A DNA stretch of 24,464 nt. Origin: an uncultured Pseudomonadota bacterium (lineage in GTDB: Bacteria; Pseudomonadota; Gammaproteobacteria; Burkholderiales; Methylophilaceae). The stretch spans positions 1 through 24,464 of the forward strand of contig CAIOPD010000004.1 in NCBI GenBank assembly GCA_903860085.1. Direction: 5' to 3'. This document shows, in pieces, positions 1-7,114 of the stretch; the first letter of the stretch is position 1; every line of letters starts with the position of its first letter. Position numbers and translations under genes: made by a program. The notes under the pieces are model-generated. The model saw only the letters and a list, made by a program, of their open reading frames with translations, did no database searches and had not been told where the DNA came from.

Positions 1-1658
1 CGTTTATGTGTAATTTCTGATAGCGGATTGGTTTGATCCATAAACTGAGACAGTTGGCTAGAACCAAAGAACTCACGAATCGCGCTTGAAACAGGTTTTG
101 CATTAATTAAATCATGTGGCATTAAATTGTCTGACTCAGCTTGAGACAAACGCTCTTTAACCGCACGCTCTACACGTACAAGACCAGTTCGGAATTGATT
201 TTCAGCCAATTCGCCCACTGAACGAATGCGGCGATTACCTAAGTGATCAATATCATCAATTTCACCACGGCCATTGCGCAACTCTAGCAACACACCAATA
301 ACAGCTAAGATATCGTCATTAGATAAGATGTAAGCACCCTCAGCACCGCGCGCACCTTTTTCTTCATAGAACCTACGCATCCAATTAGATTGGCGCTCTT
401 CAGCCTTCTCAGGGAATGCGCGACGGTTAAACTTCATGCGACCAACACGTGATAAATCATAGCGATCTTCATTGAAGAATAGGCCATTAAATAATGCTTC
501 AACTGAGTCTTCAGTTGGAGGTTCGCCTGGACGCATCATGCGGTAAATAGCTACGCGTGCACTGTATTGATCAGGGATTTCATCAATACGTAGAGTTTGA
601 GAAATATAATCGCCATGATCTAAATCGTTTGAATAGATCGTGCTGATTGTAGTGATATTTGCTGCAACTAACTTATCTAACAGTACTTCTGTGATTTCAT
701 CATTAGCATTAGCAACAACTTCACCAGTTTCCTGATCAACAATATTGTTAGCAATCGCACGACCTAAAATAAAGTCTTGAGGCACAGCAATCTTGCTGAC
801 ACCGGCTTTTTCCATGTCACGGATATGCTTAACTGTAATGCGCTTATCTTTAGCAACTATCACTTCGCCGTTTTTAGCAACGATATCGAATTTTGCAACT
901 TCCCCACGTAAGCGTTCAGGAACGACTGTAAATTCAATACCTGATTTACCTATAGTGAAAGTATCAAAATCAAAGAAAGTGCTGATAATTTGCTCAGGCG
1001 TATAACCAAGTGCTTTAAGCAAGATAGTCACTGGCATTTTACGGCGACGATCGATACGGAAATACAAGTAATCTTTAGGATCAAACTCAAAATCTAACCA
1101 TGAACCACGGTAAGGAATGATACGAGCAGAGAATAGTAACTTACCTGAACTGTGTGTTTTACCACGGTCATGTTCAAAGAATACGCCTGGGCTACGATGT
1201 AATTGAGAAACAATTACACGCTCAGTACCATTAATCACAAATGAGCCATTTTCAGTCATCAAAGGCAATTCACCCATGTAAACTTCTTGCTCTTTAACTT
1301 CCTTCACGGTTGGCTTTGAAGCCTCTTTATCCATGATTGTTAAGCGAACTTTAACGCGCAATGGAGCAGCGTAGGTCAATCCACGTTGCTGACATTCTTT
1401 CACGTCAAAAGGCTCAGCGCCAAGCTGATAACTAACATAATCTAAGCGGGCATTACCTGAGTGACTGATGATAGGAAAAACGGAACTAAAAGTTGATTGC
1501 AAGCCACTTTCAGTGCGTTGATCCGCAGTGGTGTTTGCTTGCAAAAAAGCAGCGTAAGACTCTAACTGCATTGCGAGCAAGTATGGGATTTCTTGCACGC
1601 TTTCGCGCTTAGCGAAACTTTTACGAAGGCGTTTCTTTTCGGTGAAGGAATAGCTCAT
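1..1658 (-). CDS. rpoB: RNA polymerase beta subunit, N-terminal part (runs off the left edge)
   Basis: Beta subunit of DNA-directed RNA polymerase; forms one pincer of the catalytic cleft. The reading frame opens with MSYSFTEKKRLRKSF at an ATG (1656-1658) preceded by AGGAGA at good spacing, and stays open for 552 codons to the window edge, so the 3' part (roughly 800 codons by family length) is missing. The last visible residues, FFGSSQLSQFMDQTNPLSEITHK, are the start of rifampicin-resistance cluster I; E. coli-equivalent positions Q513, D516 and H526 carry the sensitive-type residue, while S531 lies outside the window. The count runs about 25 residues ahead of E. coli at this point, consistent with the longer betaproteobacterial RpoB. 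It follows rplL after a 200-base gap holding tandem hairpins, the usual rplKAJL-rpoBC arrangement. Identity is certain from the conserved blocks. Confidence 0.98.
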   Translation of the reverse strand, partial: MSYSFTEKKRLRKSFAKRESVQEIPYLLAMQLESYAAFLQANTTADQRTESGLQSTFSSVFPIISHSGNARLDYVSYQLGAEPFDVKECQQRGLTYAAPLRVKVRLTIMDKEASKPTVKEVKEQEVYMGELPLMTENGSFVINGTERVIVSQLHRSPGVFFEHDRGKTHSSGKLLFSARIIPYRGSWLDFEFDPKDYLYFRIDRRRKMPVTILLKALGYTPEQIISTFFDFDTFTIGKSGIEFTVVPERLRGEVAKFDIVAKNGEVIVAKDKRITVKHIRDMEKAGVSKIAVPQDFILGRAIANNIVDQETGEVVANANDEITEVLLDKLVAANITTISTIYSNDLDHGDYISQTLRIDEIPDQYSARVAIYRMMRPGEPPTEDSVEALFNGLFFNEDRYDLSRVGRMKFNRRAFPEKAEERQSNWMRRFYEEKGARGAEGAYILSNDDILAVIGVLLELRNGRGEIDDIDHLGNRRIRSVGELAENQFRTGLVRVERAVKERLSQAESDNLMPHDLINAKPVSSAIREFFGSSQLSQFMDQTNPLSEITHK

Positions 1659-1793
1659 TGCATCTCCTGGTGTTTGAAGGCAGAAATAAAAATACTATTT
1701 ACAAAATCTAAATGAATAAATCTAAATAAAAATCTAAGTACTTTGATTTCTAACTTCATAAATCAATACGAAATTATTTACATCCTGTAACAC

Positions 1794-1838
1794 TATCCGT
1801 CTTTAAAAACGGATAAGGCTGACGGTTTCCCGTCAGCC
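1794..1838 (-). terminator. Tandem hairpins between rplL and rpoB (possible attenuator or processing site)
   Basis: Read on the minus strand, a 9-bp perfect stem GGCTGACGG/CCGTCAGCC closed by a GAAA (GNRA) tetraloop (1817-1838) begins 23 bases after the rplL stop. One base later comes a second 7-bp stem TATCCGT/ACGGATA (1794-1815) whose loop holds the only T-run. In E. coli the rplL-rpoB gap carries a partial terminator and an RNase III site that set the ribosomal protein to RNA polymerase ratio; the same role is inferred here from position and structure. Neither hairpin is followed by a clean long T-tract, so full termination is unlikely. Confidence 0.6.
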
Positions 1839-1861
1839 CAATTTAACCATTAACTGATGGT

Positions 1862-2236
1862 TTATTTGATTTCGCCAGTTGCACCAGCTTCAATCAATTT
1901 CTTCAATGCTGCATCAGCATCTGCTTTAGAAACACCTTCTTTAATTGCCTTAGGAGCGCCGTCAACTAAGTCTTTAGCTTCTTTTAGACCTAATGCAGTT
2001 AATTCACGCACAGCTTTAATCACGCTAACTTTTTGTTCGCCAGCTGTTAAAAGAATTACGTTGAATTCAGTTTGCTCAGCAGCAGCTGATGTAGCCGCGC
2101 CGCCTGCTGAAGCTGCAACAGCAACTGCAGCTGCTGAAACGCCAAATGTTTCTTCGATTTCTTTAATGAATGCTGTTAAATCTAAAACTGACATTGCACT
2201 AACTGCTGCCAAAATATCTTTATTTGAAACTGCCAT
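1862..2236 (-). CDS. rplL: 50S ribosomal protein L7/L12
   Basis: Stalk protein of the large ribosomal subunit, present as dimers bound to L10, which recruits and stimulates translation GTPases such as EF-Tu. The 124-residue product has the standard layout: an N-terminal dimerisation helix pair (about 1-32), a flexible Ala/Gly-rich hinge (about 33-53) and the C-terminal factor-binding domain (about 54-124) with the conserved run KVSVIKAVRELTALGLKEAK. Length matches the family. It lies 38 bases downstream of rplJ, as in nearly all bacteria, so both are probably read from the rplJ leader and controlled by it. The antisense strand is also open across this gene because of its alanine-rich composition, but that frame has no recognisable protein. 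Confidence 0.98.
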   Translation of the reverse strand: MAVSNKDILAAVSAMSVLDLTAFIKEIEETFGVSAAAVAVAASAGGAATSAAAEQTEFNVILLTAGEQKVSVIKAVRELTALGLKEAKDLVDGAPKAIKEGVSKADADAALKKLIEAGATGEIK

Positions 2237-2274
2237 TTGAATATTCCTTAAAATTAAATAATGTAGCTGAGTGA

Positions 2275-2763
2275 TTAAGCTGCTTTAGCGTCACGAACTG
2301 CCGCAAGCGCACGCGCAAACTTCGTTGGCACTTCATTAAGCGTACGAGCAAATTTAGCAAGTAATTCTTCACGACTAAGCATAGACGCTAAGGCTTGAAC
2401 ACCTGCGATATCTAATACTTGGTTAGGAACAGCACCCGCTTTAATCACGAATTTATCGTTTGTTTTTGCAAAGTTGTTGAGCACTTTTGCTGCAGCCACT
2501 GGATCTTGGCTCATGCCAAAAACTAGCGGACCAACCATGTCATTTGCAAGACCAGAAAACACTGTATTTTCAACTGCACGACGCACTAAAGAATTTTTTA
2601 GTACGCGTAAGAAAACACCAGATTCTCTAGCACTAGCACGTAACGTAGTCATATCAGCAACGCCTGTACCGCGGTATTCTGCAAGCACGATGACTTGTGA
2701 TATAGCAACTTGTGCGCTAACTTCAGCTACAACTGCTTTTTTCTCTGTAAGATTTAGACTCAA
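2275..2763 (-). CDS. rplJ: 50S ribosomal protein L10
   Basis: L10 anchors the L7/L12 dimers to 23S rRNA at the GTPase-associated centre and, as the L10-L12 complex, represses its own mRNA. The 162-residue protein starts MSLNLTEKKAVVAEV and carries the conserved VLAEYRGTGVADMTTLR and LKNSLVRRAVE segments that bind rRNA; the C-terminal helix is the L12 platform. The start codon is TTG (2761-2763), preceded by GGAAGGAG with about 8 bases of spacing; I found no in-frame ATG nearby upstream that would serve, and the N-terminus fits the family, so TTG is accepted. A rare start codon in a very highly expressed gene may be part of its translational control. The 346-base leader before it is annotated separately. 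Confidence 0.97.
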   Translation of the reverse strand: MSLNLTEKKAVVAEVSAQVAISQVIVLAEYRGTGVADMTTLRASARESGVFLRVLKNSLVRRAVENTVFSGLANDMVGPLVFGMSQDPVAAAKVLNNFAKTNDKFVIKAGAVPNQVLDIAGVQALASMLSREELLAKFARTLNEVPTKFARALAAVRDAKAA

Positions 2764-3109
2764 AGTCTTTACTCCTTCCGTTAAAATCTCTGCTTTATTG
2801 CTAAAACAGAATCTGCTTTTATATCCACATCATGGGCATAAAAACCATTTTACGGCGACCATTTGGCAGGAATTCCTGTTTCTGGGGTACGCCATCTGCG
2901 TAGGGTTCAGTTCATTTATGACAGAGGACTAAAGTTACCTTCACTTATTCGCCCATCATAAATTACTTACATTAAATCCTTACGGACACCTACGGTCTTT
3001 GATAACCTCACTACCACTGCATTACTTAATTACAGTAAAAACATTAGGAATGAGCCCAAAGCCCTTTGCGATTAAACCTAGATTATCTAGGCTTAATCAT
3101 CATTCTTTT
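2764..3109 (-). promoter_or_regulatory. rplJL leader with an L10-type autoregulatory RNA element
   Basis: This gene-free stretch separates rplA from rplJ. On the minus strand CGTAGG (2994-2989) can pair with CCTACG (2904-2899), the second arm running into GCAGATGGCG. A terminal stem ATGGCG (2895-2890) pairs with CGCCGT (2857-2852), extended inward by ACC/GGT, and encloses a CAGG-AATT-CCTG hairpin (2867-2878). This resembles the L10 leader known from E. coli and other bacteria, where the L10-L12 complex binds a kink-turn region and blocks rplJ translation. The fold is by eye and the family match is from memory. No convincing sigma-70 promoter was seen in the 5' part, so transcription may come from rplKA read-through. 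Confidence 0.6.
3070..3098. terminator. Strong hairpin downstream of rplA
   Basis: A 14-bp inverted repeat (3070-3083 with 3085-3098; one G-T wobble in the minus-strand transcript) lies just after the rplA stop codon. On the minus strand it is followed by a GC-containing stretch rather than a T-run, so it is probably an mRNA 3'-end stabiliser, processing site or weak attenuator between rplKA and rplJL. On the plus strand it is followed within 8 bases by a run of six T, giving a better intrinsic terminator against antisense transcription. Confidence 0.45.
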
Positions 3110-3802
3110 TTATACCGCTAAAGTTGATTGATCAACACGAACACCAGCACCCATTGTGCTAGAGATGGCTAATTTTTTCAGGTATACACCTTTAGTTGAT
3201 GTTGGTTTTGCTTTATTTAAAGCATCAACCAAAGCAGCCAAGTTGCCTTGCAATTGTTCAACCGTAAATGAAGCACGGCCAATCGTACAATGCACGATGC
3301 CGCCTTTATCAGTACGGTATTGCACTTGACCTGCTTTTGCATTTTTAACTGCAGTAGCCGCATCAGGAGTAACAGTACCTACTTTTGGGTTAGGCATTAA
3401 ACCGCGTGGTCCTAAAATTTGACCTAAAGCACCAACAATACGCATAGCATCAGGAGTTGCAATCACAATGTCAAAATCCATAACACCAGCTTTAACTTGT
3501 TCTGCTAAATCTTCAAAACCAACTACATCAGCACCAGCCGCTTTAGCAGCTTCGGCTTGAGCACCCTGAGCAAAAACTGCTACGCGAGTTGTTTTACCCG
3601 TGCCGTTTGGTAATACCAAAGCGCCACGAACTAGTTGATCTGATTTACGCGCATCAATACCTAAATTGATTACAGCATCCACAGACTCATTAAACTTTGC
3701 AGTTGCATTCTCTTTCACTAAAGTTAAACCTTCAGTGACAGGGTACATTTTGTTACGGTCAATCTTAGCGCGTAGCGCGGTAATACGTTTAGATGCTGAC
3801 AT
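3110..3802 (-). CDS. rplA: 50S ribosomal protein L1
   Basis: L1 forms the mobile stalk that guides deacylated tRNA out of the E site; free L1 typically represses the rplK-rplA mRNA. The 230-residue product begins MSASKRITALRAKIDRNKMYPV and contains the signature VALAPNGTGK-like LVLPNGTGKTTRVAVFA region and the LGPRGLMPNPKVGTVT block, diagnostic of L1. The open frame extends 22 codons further upstream, but I chose the ATG at 3800-3802: it begins one base after the rplK stop codon, matches the family N-terminus and has GGAGG about 9 bases ahead inside the rplK end. That spacing implies translational coupling to rplK. Confidence 0.97.
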   Translation of the reverse strand: MSASKRITALRAKIDRNKMYPVTEGLTLVKENATAKFNESVDAVINLGIDARKSDQLVRGALVLPNGTGKTTRVAVFAQGAQAEAAKAAGADVVGFEDLAEQVKAGVMDFDIVIATPDAMRIVGALGQILGPRGLMPNPKVGTVTPDAATAVKNAKAGQVQYRTDKGGIVHCTIGRASFTVEQLQGNLAALVDALNKAKPTSTKGVYLKKLAISSTMGAGVRVDQSTLAV

Positions 3803-3803
3803 G

Positions 3804-4235
3804 TTATACACCCTCCACTTCAATACCCATACTACGTGCACTACCGGCAATAGTACGAACTGCAGCATCCATATCAGCCGCTGTTAAATCAGGCCTTTTG
3901 GCTGTTGCAATTTCTTCAGCTTGTTTACGAGTAATCTTGCCAACTTTGTCTGTATGTGGACGCGGTGAGCCTTTAGTAATATTTGCAGCTTTTTTAATAA
4001 GAATTGTCGCCGGCGGCGTTTTCATTATAAAAGTGAAGCTCTTATCAGCAAACGCTGTAATCACTACAGGAATTGGCAAACCAGGCTCTACACCTTGAGT
4101 TGCAGCATTAAATGCTTTACAAAATTCCATAATATTAAGACCACGTTGACCTAACGCTGGACCGACTGGAGGACTTGGGTTGGCTTTTCCTGCAGGAATC
4201 TGCAGTTTAATATAGCCAATAACTTTCTTTGCCAT
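3804..4235 (-). CDS. rplK: 50S ribosomal protein L11
   Basis: L11 binds the GTPase-associated region of 23S rRNA, affects factor binding and is required for RelA activation on stalled ribosomes; it is the target site of thiostrepton-type drugs. The 143-residue protein shows the N-terminal domain with KLQIPAGKANPSPPVGPALGQRGLNIMEFCKAFN and the rRNA-binding C-terminal domain ending in TIAGSARSMGIEVEGV, full family length. The ATG start has TAGGAG upstream at good distance. It lies 66 bases after nusG and one base before rplA, the conserved nusG-rplK-rplA order. Confidence 0.98.
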   Translation of the reverse strand: MAKKVIGYIKLQIPAGKANPSPPVGPALGQRGLNIMEFCKAFNAATQGVEPGLPIPVVITAFADKSFTFIMKTPPATILIKKAANITKGSPRPHTDKVGKITRKQAEEIATAKRPDLTAADMDAAVRTIAGSARSMGIEVEGV

Positions 4236-4301
4236 GCTATAACTCCTAATGTGGGTGTTAACGCTTAAATTTAATTAAGCTCCCCGTTAATAAATACTGC
4301 C

Positions 4302-4838
4302 TTAAACTTCTTTTTCTATCTGACTGAATTCCAACTCTACTGGTGTTGAGCGACCGAAAATGACCACAGATACACGCAGTTTACTTTTCTCATAGTTAAC
4401 ATCTTCAACATTACCTGAGAAGTCTTTAAATGGACCGTCCGTAATGCGAATTGACTCGCCTTTTTCAAAGGTAAGTTTTTGCGTTGGATTGCTTTTACTT
4501 TCATCAATGCGCTGCAAGATGATATCTACTTCTTTATCTTTAATTGGCGTAGGCCTTTGTGCACTTCCGCCAATAAACGCTGTTACACGTGGTGTACTCT
4601 TTACTAAATGCCAACTTTCATCCGTCATCGCCATTTGCACTAGCACATAGCCTGGATAAAGCTTTCTTTCTGAGATTTTCTTTTGCCCAGCCTTCATTTC
4701 AATAACTTCTTCAATAGGCACCAAAATTTGACCGAACTGATCTTGCAGACCAGAACGGACAATGCGTTCTTCTATGCCTCTTTGTACTGATTTTTCAAAG
4801 CCTGAGAAGGCTTGTACCGCGTACCATTTCATACTCAT
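4302..4838 (-). CDS. nusG: Transcription termination/antitermination factor NusG
   Basis: NusG binds RNA polymerase through its N-terminal NGN domain, suppresses pausing, and through its C-terminal KOW domain links polymerase to Rho or to ribosomal protein S10. The 178-residue product starts MSMKWYAVQAFSGFEKSVQ (NGN about 3-110, including PGYVLVQMAMTDESWHLVKSTP); the KOW domain (about 125-178) includes EKGESIRITDGPFKDFSGNV. The frame is open 8 codons further upstream, but the ATG at 4836-4838 has GGAG at about 6 bases and overlaps the secE stop codon as TAATG, the usual coupled secE-nusG junction. A second ATG two codons later is also possible. Confidence 0.97.
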   Translation of the reverse strand: MSMKWYAVQAFSGFEKSVQRGIEERIVRSGLQDQFGQILVPIEEVIEMKAGQKKISERKLYPGYVLVQMAMTDESWHLVKSTPRVTAFIGGSAQRPTPIKDKEVDIILQRIDESKSNPTQKLTFEKGESIRITDGPFKDFSGNVEDVNYEKSKLRVSVVIFGRSTPVELEFSQIEKEV

Positions 4839-5185
4839 TACGCGCTCCGTCCCATTAACCACTGCACCATGTAAGCAAAACCAACATCAACAACTGCCAA
4901 AAAGGCAGCCATAATGACTACTAGTACGAACACCACTAATGTGGTTTGAATTGTTTCTTTCCGAGTTGGCCACACGACTTTACGGGCCTCGGCAACAGCT
5001 TCACCTATAAAGGTAAGCGACTGCTGTCCAACTGGAGTAATCCATAACATACCAATTGATGCGCCTATGCCAGATAGCACTGCAAAGATGCGCAATATCA
5101 TTGGCTTATCTGCGAGCAGATAAAATCCAGCGACACCTGCAGCAAGTAGCAAAAATGCCACCAACAACTTGATTTTGTTGACCAT
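4838..5185 (-). CDS. secE: Preprotein translocase subunit SecE
   Basis: SecE is the essential clamp subunit of the SecYEG channel in the inner membrane. The 115-residue protein has three predicted membrane helices (about 6-24, 30-50 and 80-106), as in the longer proteobacterial SecE, and the conserved cytoplasmic amphipathic segment EAVAEARKVVWPTRKETIQTT before the last helix, which is the SecE signature. It lies between tRNA-Trp and nusG and overlaps nusG by one base. A candidate promoter lies about 25 bases upstream of the start. Confidence 0.97.
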   Translation of the reverse strand: MVNKIKLLVAFLLLAAGVAGFYLLADKPMILRIFAVLSGIGASIGMLWITPVGQQSLTFIGEAVAEARKVVWPTRKETIQTTLVVFVLVVIMAAFLAVVDVGFAYMVQWLMGRSA

Positions 5186-5209
5186 AATTTACTTAATAGT
5201 GACTAAAAA

Positions 5210-5237
5210 TTTATACCAGACTTAAACAGTTTTTGAA
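5210..5237 (-). promoter_or_regulatory. Candidate sigma-70 promoter for secE-nusG
   Basis: On the minus strand, TTCAAA (5237-5232) and TATAAA (5215-5210) are separated by 16 bases, between the 3' end of tRNA-Trp and the secE start. Both hexamers are decent but not perfect matches to the consensus in an AT-rich stretch, so chance occurrence is possible. Confidence 0.4.
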
Positions 5238-5275
5238 TATCACATCAAAATCTAAATAAATCTTTACTCCAAATT

Positions 5276-5351
5276 TGGCAGGCCAAGAGGGTTTCGAACC
5301 CCCAACCCTCGGTTTTGGAGACCGATACTCTACCAGTTGAGCTATTGGCCT
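5276..5351 (-). tRNA. tRNA-Trp (anticodon CCA)
   Basis: A 76-base cloverleaf: acceptor arm AGGCCAA/TTGGCCT, D-arm with AGCTCAACTGGTAGAGT, anticodon stem CGGTC/... with loop CTCCAAA giving CCA, T-arm with GGTTCGAAACC, and an encoded 3' GCCA. tRNA-Trp between tuf and secE is typical of betaproteobacteria. Confidence 0.96.
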
Positions 5352-5365
5352 GTTGCTTACAACTT

Positions 5366-5398
5366 AAAAAGCTACGCTAGTTATTAGCGTAGCTTTTT
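5366..5398. terminator. Intrinsic terminator downstream of tuf
   Basis: A 14-bp perfect stem (5366-5379 with 5385-5398; core AGCTACGCTA/TAGCGTAGCT, 5-base loop) begins with A5 and ends with T5, so it can terminate transcription on either strand. On the minus strand it ends the tuf transcript only about 15 bases before the 5' end of tRNA-Trp. Confidence 0.8.
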
Positions 5399-5400
5399 AG

Positions 5401-5430
5401 TGCATAACTAATCTCACAATTAGCTATGCA
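5401..5430. repeat. Second inverted repeat after tuf
   Basis: TGCATA-A-CTAAT ... ATTAG-C-TATGCA forms a stem with one internal A-C mismatch and an 8-base loop, placed between the tuf stop codon and the main terminator. It could be a transcript 3'-end stabiliser or an RNase processing site; there is no T-run. Confidence 0.5.
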
Positions 5431-5444
5431 TTCTATAAAACTAA

Positions 5445-6635
5445 TTACTCAATAATCTTAGCAACTACACCAGCACCAACAGTACGGCCGCCTTCACGAA
5501 TCGCGAAGCGTAAACCATCTTCCATCGCAATTGGAGCAATTAACGTTACAGTAATTGAAACGTTATCACCTGGCATTACCATTTCTGTACCTGCTGGCAA
5601 TTCTACTGCACCCGTTACATCTGTTGTACGGAAGTAGAATTGTGGACGGTAACCTTGGAAGAATGGTGTATGACGACCACCTTCATCTTTACCTAACACA
5701 TAGATTTCTGCAGTGAATTTTGTGTGCGGTTTAATAGAGCCAGCTTTTGACAATACTTGACCACGTTCCACTTCTTCACGTTTTGTACCACGTAGCAATA
5801 CACCTACGTTATCGCCTGCTTGACCTTGATCAAGCAACTTACGGAACATTTCAACACCAGTACAGATGGTTTTGATTGTTGGTTTAATACCAACAATTTC
5901 AATTTCATCACCGATTTTTACAATACCGCGTTCAATACGACCAGTCACAACAGTACCGCGACCTGAGATTGAGAACACATCTTCAACTGGCATTAAGAAT
6001 GCACCGTCAATTGCGCGCTCTGGCATTGGAATGTAAGTATCTAATGCTTCAGCTAGTTTTAAGATTGCTGGTTCGCCGATAGGTGATTGGTCACCTTCTA
6101 AAGCTAACTTAGCTGAACCGTGAATGATTGGTGTATCGTCACCTGGGAAGTCGTATTTGCTTAGCAATTCACGCACTTCCATTTCAACTAGTTCTAATAA
6201 CTCTGCATCATCAACCATGTCTGCTTTGTTAAGGAATACAACAATGTAAGGTACGCCAACTTGACGTGCTAACAAAATGTGCTCACGCGTTTGTGGCATA
6301 GGGCCATCAGCTGCTGAACATACTAGAATCGCGCCATCCATTTGCGCTGCACCAGTAATCATGTTCTTTACATAGTCGGCATGGCCTGGACAGTCAACGT
6401 GAGCGTAGTGACGGTTTTGTGTCTCATACTCAACGTGGGCAGTATTAATCGTAATACCACGTGCTTTTTCTTCCGGTGCAGCATCAATTTGATCGTAAGC
6501 TTTTGCTTCGCCACCAAATTTCTTTGAAAGAATTGTCGTTAAAGCTGCAGTTAATGTTGTCTTACCATGATCCACGTGACCAATCGTTCCAACGTTAACG
6601 TGCGGCTTGGTCCGCTCAAATTTACCTTTTGCCAT
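5445..6635 (-). CDS. tuf: Elongation factor Tu
   Basis: EF-Tu delivers aminoacyl-tRNA to the ribosomal A site in a GTP-dependent cycle. The 396-residue protein is full length. The GTPase domain shows the P-loop GHVDHGKT (19-26), switch II DCPGH (81-85) and NKAD (136-139); domains II and III follow with the conserved GRGTVVTGRIERG and end VGAGVVAKIIE. Start ATG, with AAAGGA upstream. It follows four tRNA genes in the order of E. coli tufB, so this is the tRNA-linked copy; betaproteobacteria often carry a second tuf in the str operon, not in view here. Expression is probably driven by the upstream tRNA promoters and ended by the hairpin at 5366-5398. Confidence 0.99.
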   Translation of the reverse strand: MAKGKFERTKPHVNVGTIGHVDHGKTTLTAALTTILSKKFGGEAKAYDQIDAAPEEKARGITINTAHVEYETQNRHYAHVDCPGHADYVKNMITGAAQMDGAILVCSAADGPMPQTREHILLARQVGVPYIVVFLNKADMVDDAELLELVEMEVRELLSKYDFPGDDTPIIHGSAKLALEGDQSPIGEPAILKLAEALDTYIPMPERAIDGAFLMPVEDVFSISGRGTVVTGRIERGIVKIGDEIEIVGIKPTIKTICTGVEMFRKLLDQGQAGDNVGVLLRGTKREEVERGQVLSKAGSIKPHTKFTAEIYVLGKDEGGRHTPFFQGYRPQFYFRTTDVTGAVELPAGTEMVMPGDNVSITVTLIAPIAMEDGLRFAIREGGRTVGAGVVAKIIE

Positions 6636-6668
6636 TGCTTCAGTCCTTTACAATATTTTATTAACTAT

Positions 6669-6694
6669 AAGTTTTATTAAAATTAATAAAACTT
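6669..6694. repeat. Perfect 11-bp inverted repeat in the tuf leader
   Basis: AAGTTTTATTA (6669-6679) and TAATAAAACTT (6684-6694) flank a 4-base loop, midway between tRNA-Thr(GGT) and tuf. As RNA it is a weak all-A/U hairpin apart from one G-C pair. It overlaps a poor promoter-like pair on the minus strand (TTGAAC, then TAAAAC 18 bases on). Function unknown; operator, processing site or chance in AT-rich DNA are all possible. Confidence 0.5.
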
Positions 6695-6747
6695 GTTCAA
6701 ATTTAAAGTGCTACTCGTTACAACAAAATTCATATTTCAATACTTCA

Positions 6748-6822
6748 TGGTGCCCATGGCGGGAATCGGACCCGCGACCTCTCCCTTACCAAGGGAGTGC
6801 TCTGCCACTGAGCCACATGGGC
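6748..6822 (-). tRNA. tRNA-Thr (anticodon GGT)
   Basis: A 75-base cloverleaf with acceptor arm GCCCATG/CATGGGC, anticodon stem CTCCC/GGGAG around loop TTGGTAA (anticodon GGT), T-arm GCGGGTCCGATTCCCGC and encoded ACCA. Equivalent in position to E. coli thrT. Confidence 0.96.
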
Positions 6823-6859
6823 GCTTACCTAATAAATAAGGTTTCGCTACTCAATCGCT

Positions 6860-6935
6860 TGGAGCGGGCGACGAGACTCGAACTCGCGACATTCAGTTTG
6901 GAAAACTGAAGCTCTACCAACTGAGCTACACCCGC
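6860..6935 (-). tRNA. tRNA-Gly (anticodon TCC)
   Basis: A 76-base cloverleaf with acceptor arm GCGGGTG/CGCCCGC, anticodon stem TCAGT/ACTGA around loop TTTCCAA (anticodon TCC), T-arm with GAGTTCGAGTCTC and encoded TCCA. Equivalent in position to E. coli glyT. Confidence 0.96.
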
Positions 6936-7015
6936 GCACCCATCAAAACCAACGCCTACAGGCTCAAACTATTTCTGCTACGATATTTCATTACCATACG
7001 ATATAGAACAAATTA

Positions 7016-7100
7016 TGGTGGAGGGGGAAGGATTCGAACCTTCGTACTCTGAGAGAACGGATTTACAGTCCGTCGCCTTTAACCACTCGGCCACCCCTCC
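7016..7100 (-). tRNA. tRNA-Tyr (anticodon GTA)
   Basis: An 85-base class II tRNA with long variable arm: acceptor arm GGAGGGG/CCCCTCC, anticodon stem ACGGA/TCCGT around loop CTGTAAA (anticodon GTA), T-arm with GAAGGTTCGAATCCTTC and encoded ACCA. Equivalent in position to E. coli tyrU. Confidence 0.96.
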
Positions 7101-7114
7101 AAACCGAACCCGCG

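Noticed and set aside
1..60. DQTNP in RpoB as a rifampicin-resistance change
   Set aside because: The Thr aligns with E. coli N518, which I recall as Thr in other betaproteobacteria such as Neisseria; the main resistance positions visible here are of the sensitive type.
1857..2240. Long plus-strand open frame antisense to rplL
   Set aside because: It mirrors the alanine-rich rplL coding sequence, has no ribosome binding site and no recognisable motif.
2474..2932. Plus-strand open frame across rplJ and its leader
   Set aside because: Antisense to rplJ and to the structured leader; composition and lack of motifs mark it as a shadow frame.
3803..3868. Longer rplA with 22 extra N-terminal codons
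   Set aside because: It would overlap rplK deeply and add a hydrophobic leader unknown in L1; the internal ATG has GGAGG and the family N-terminus.
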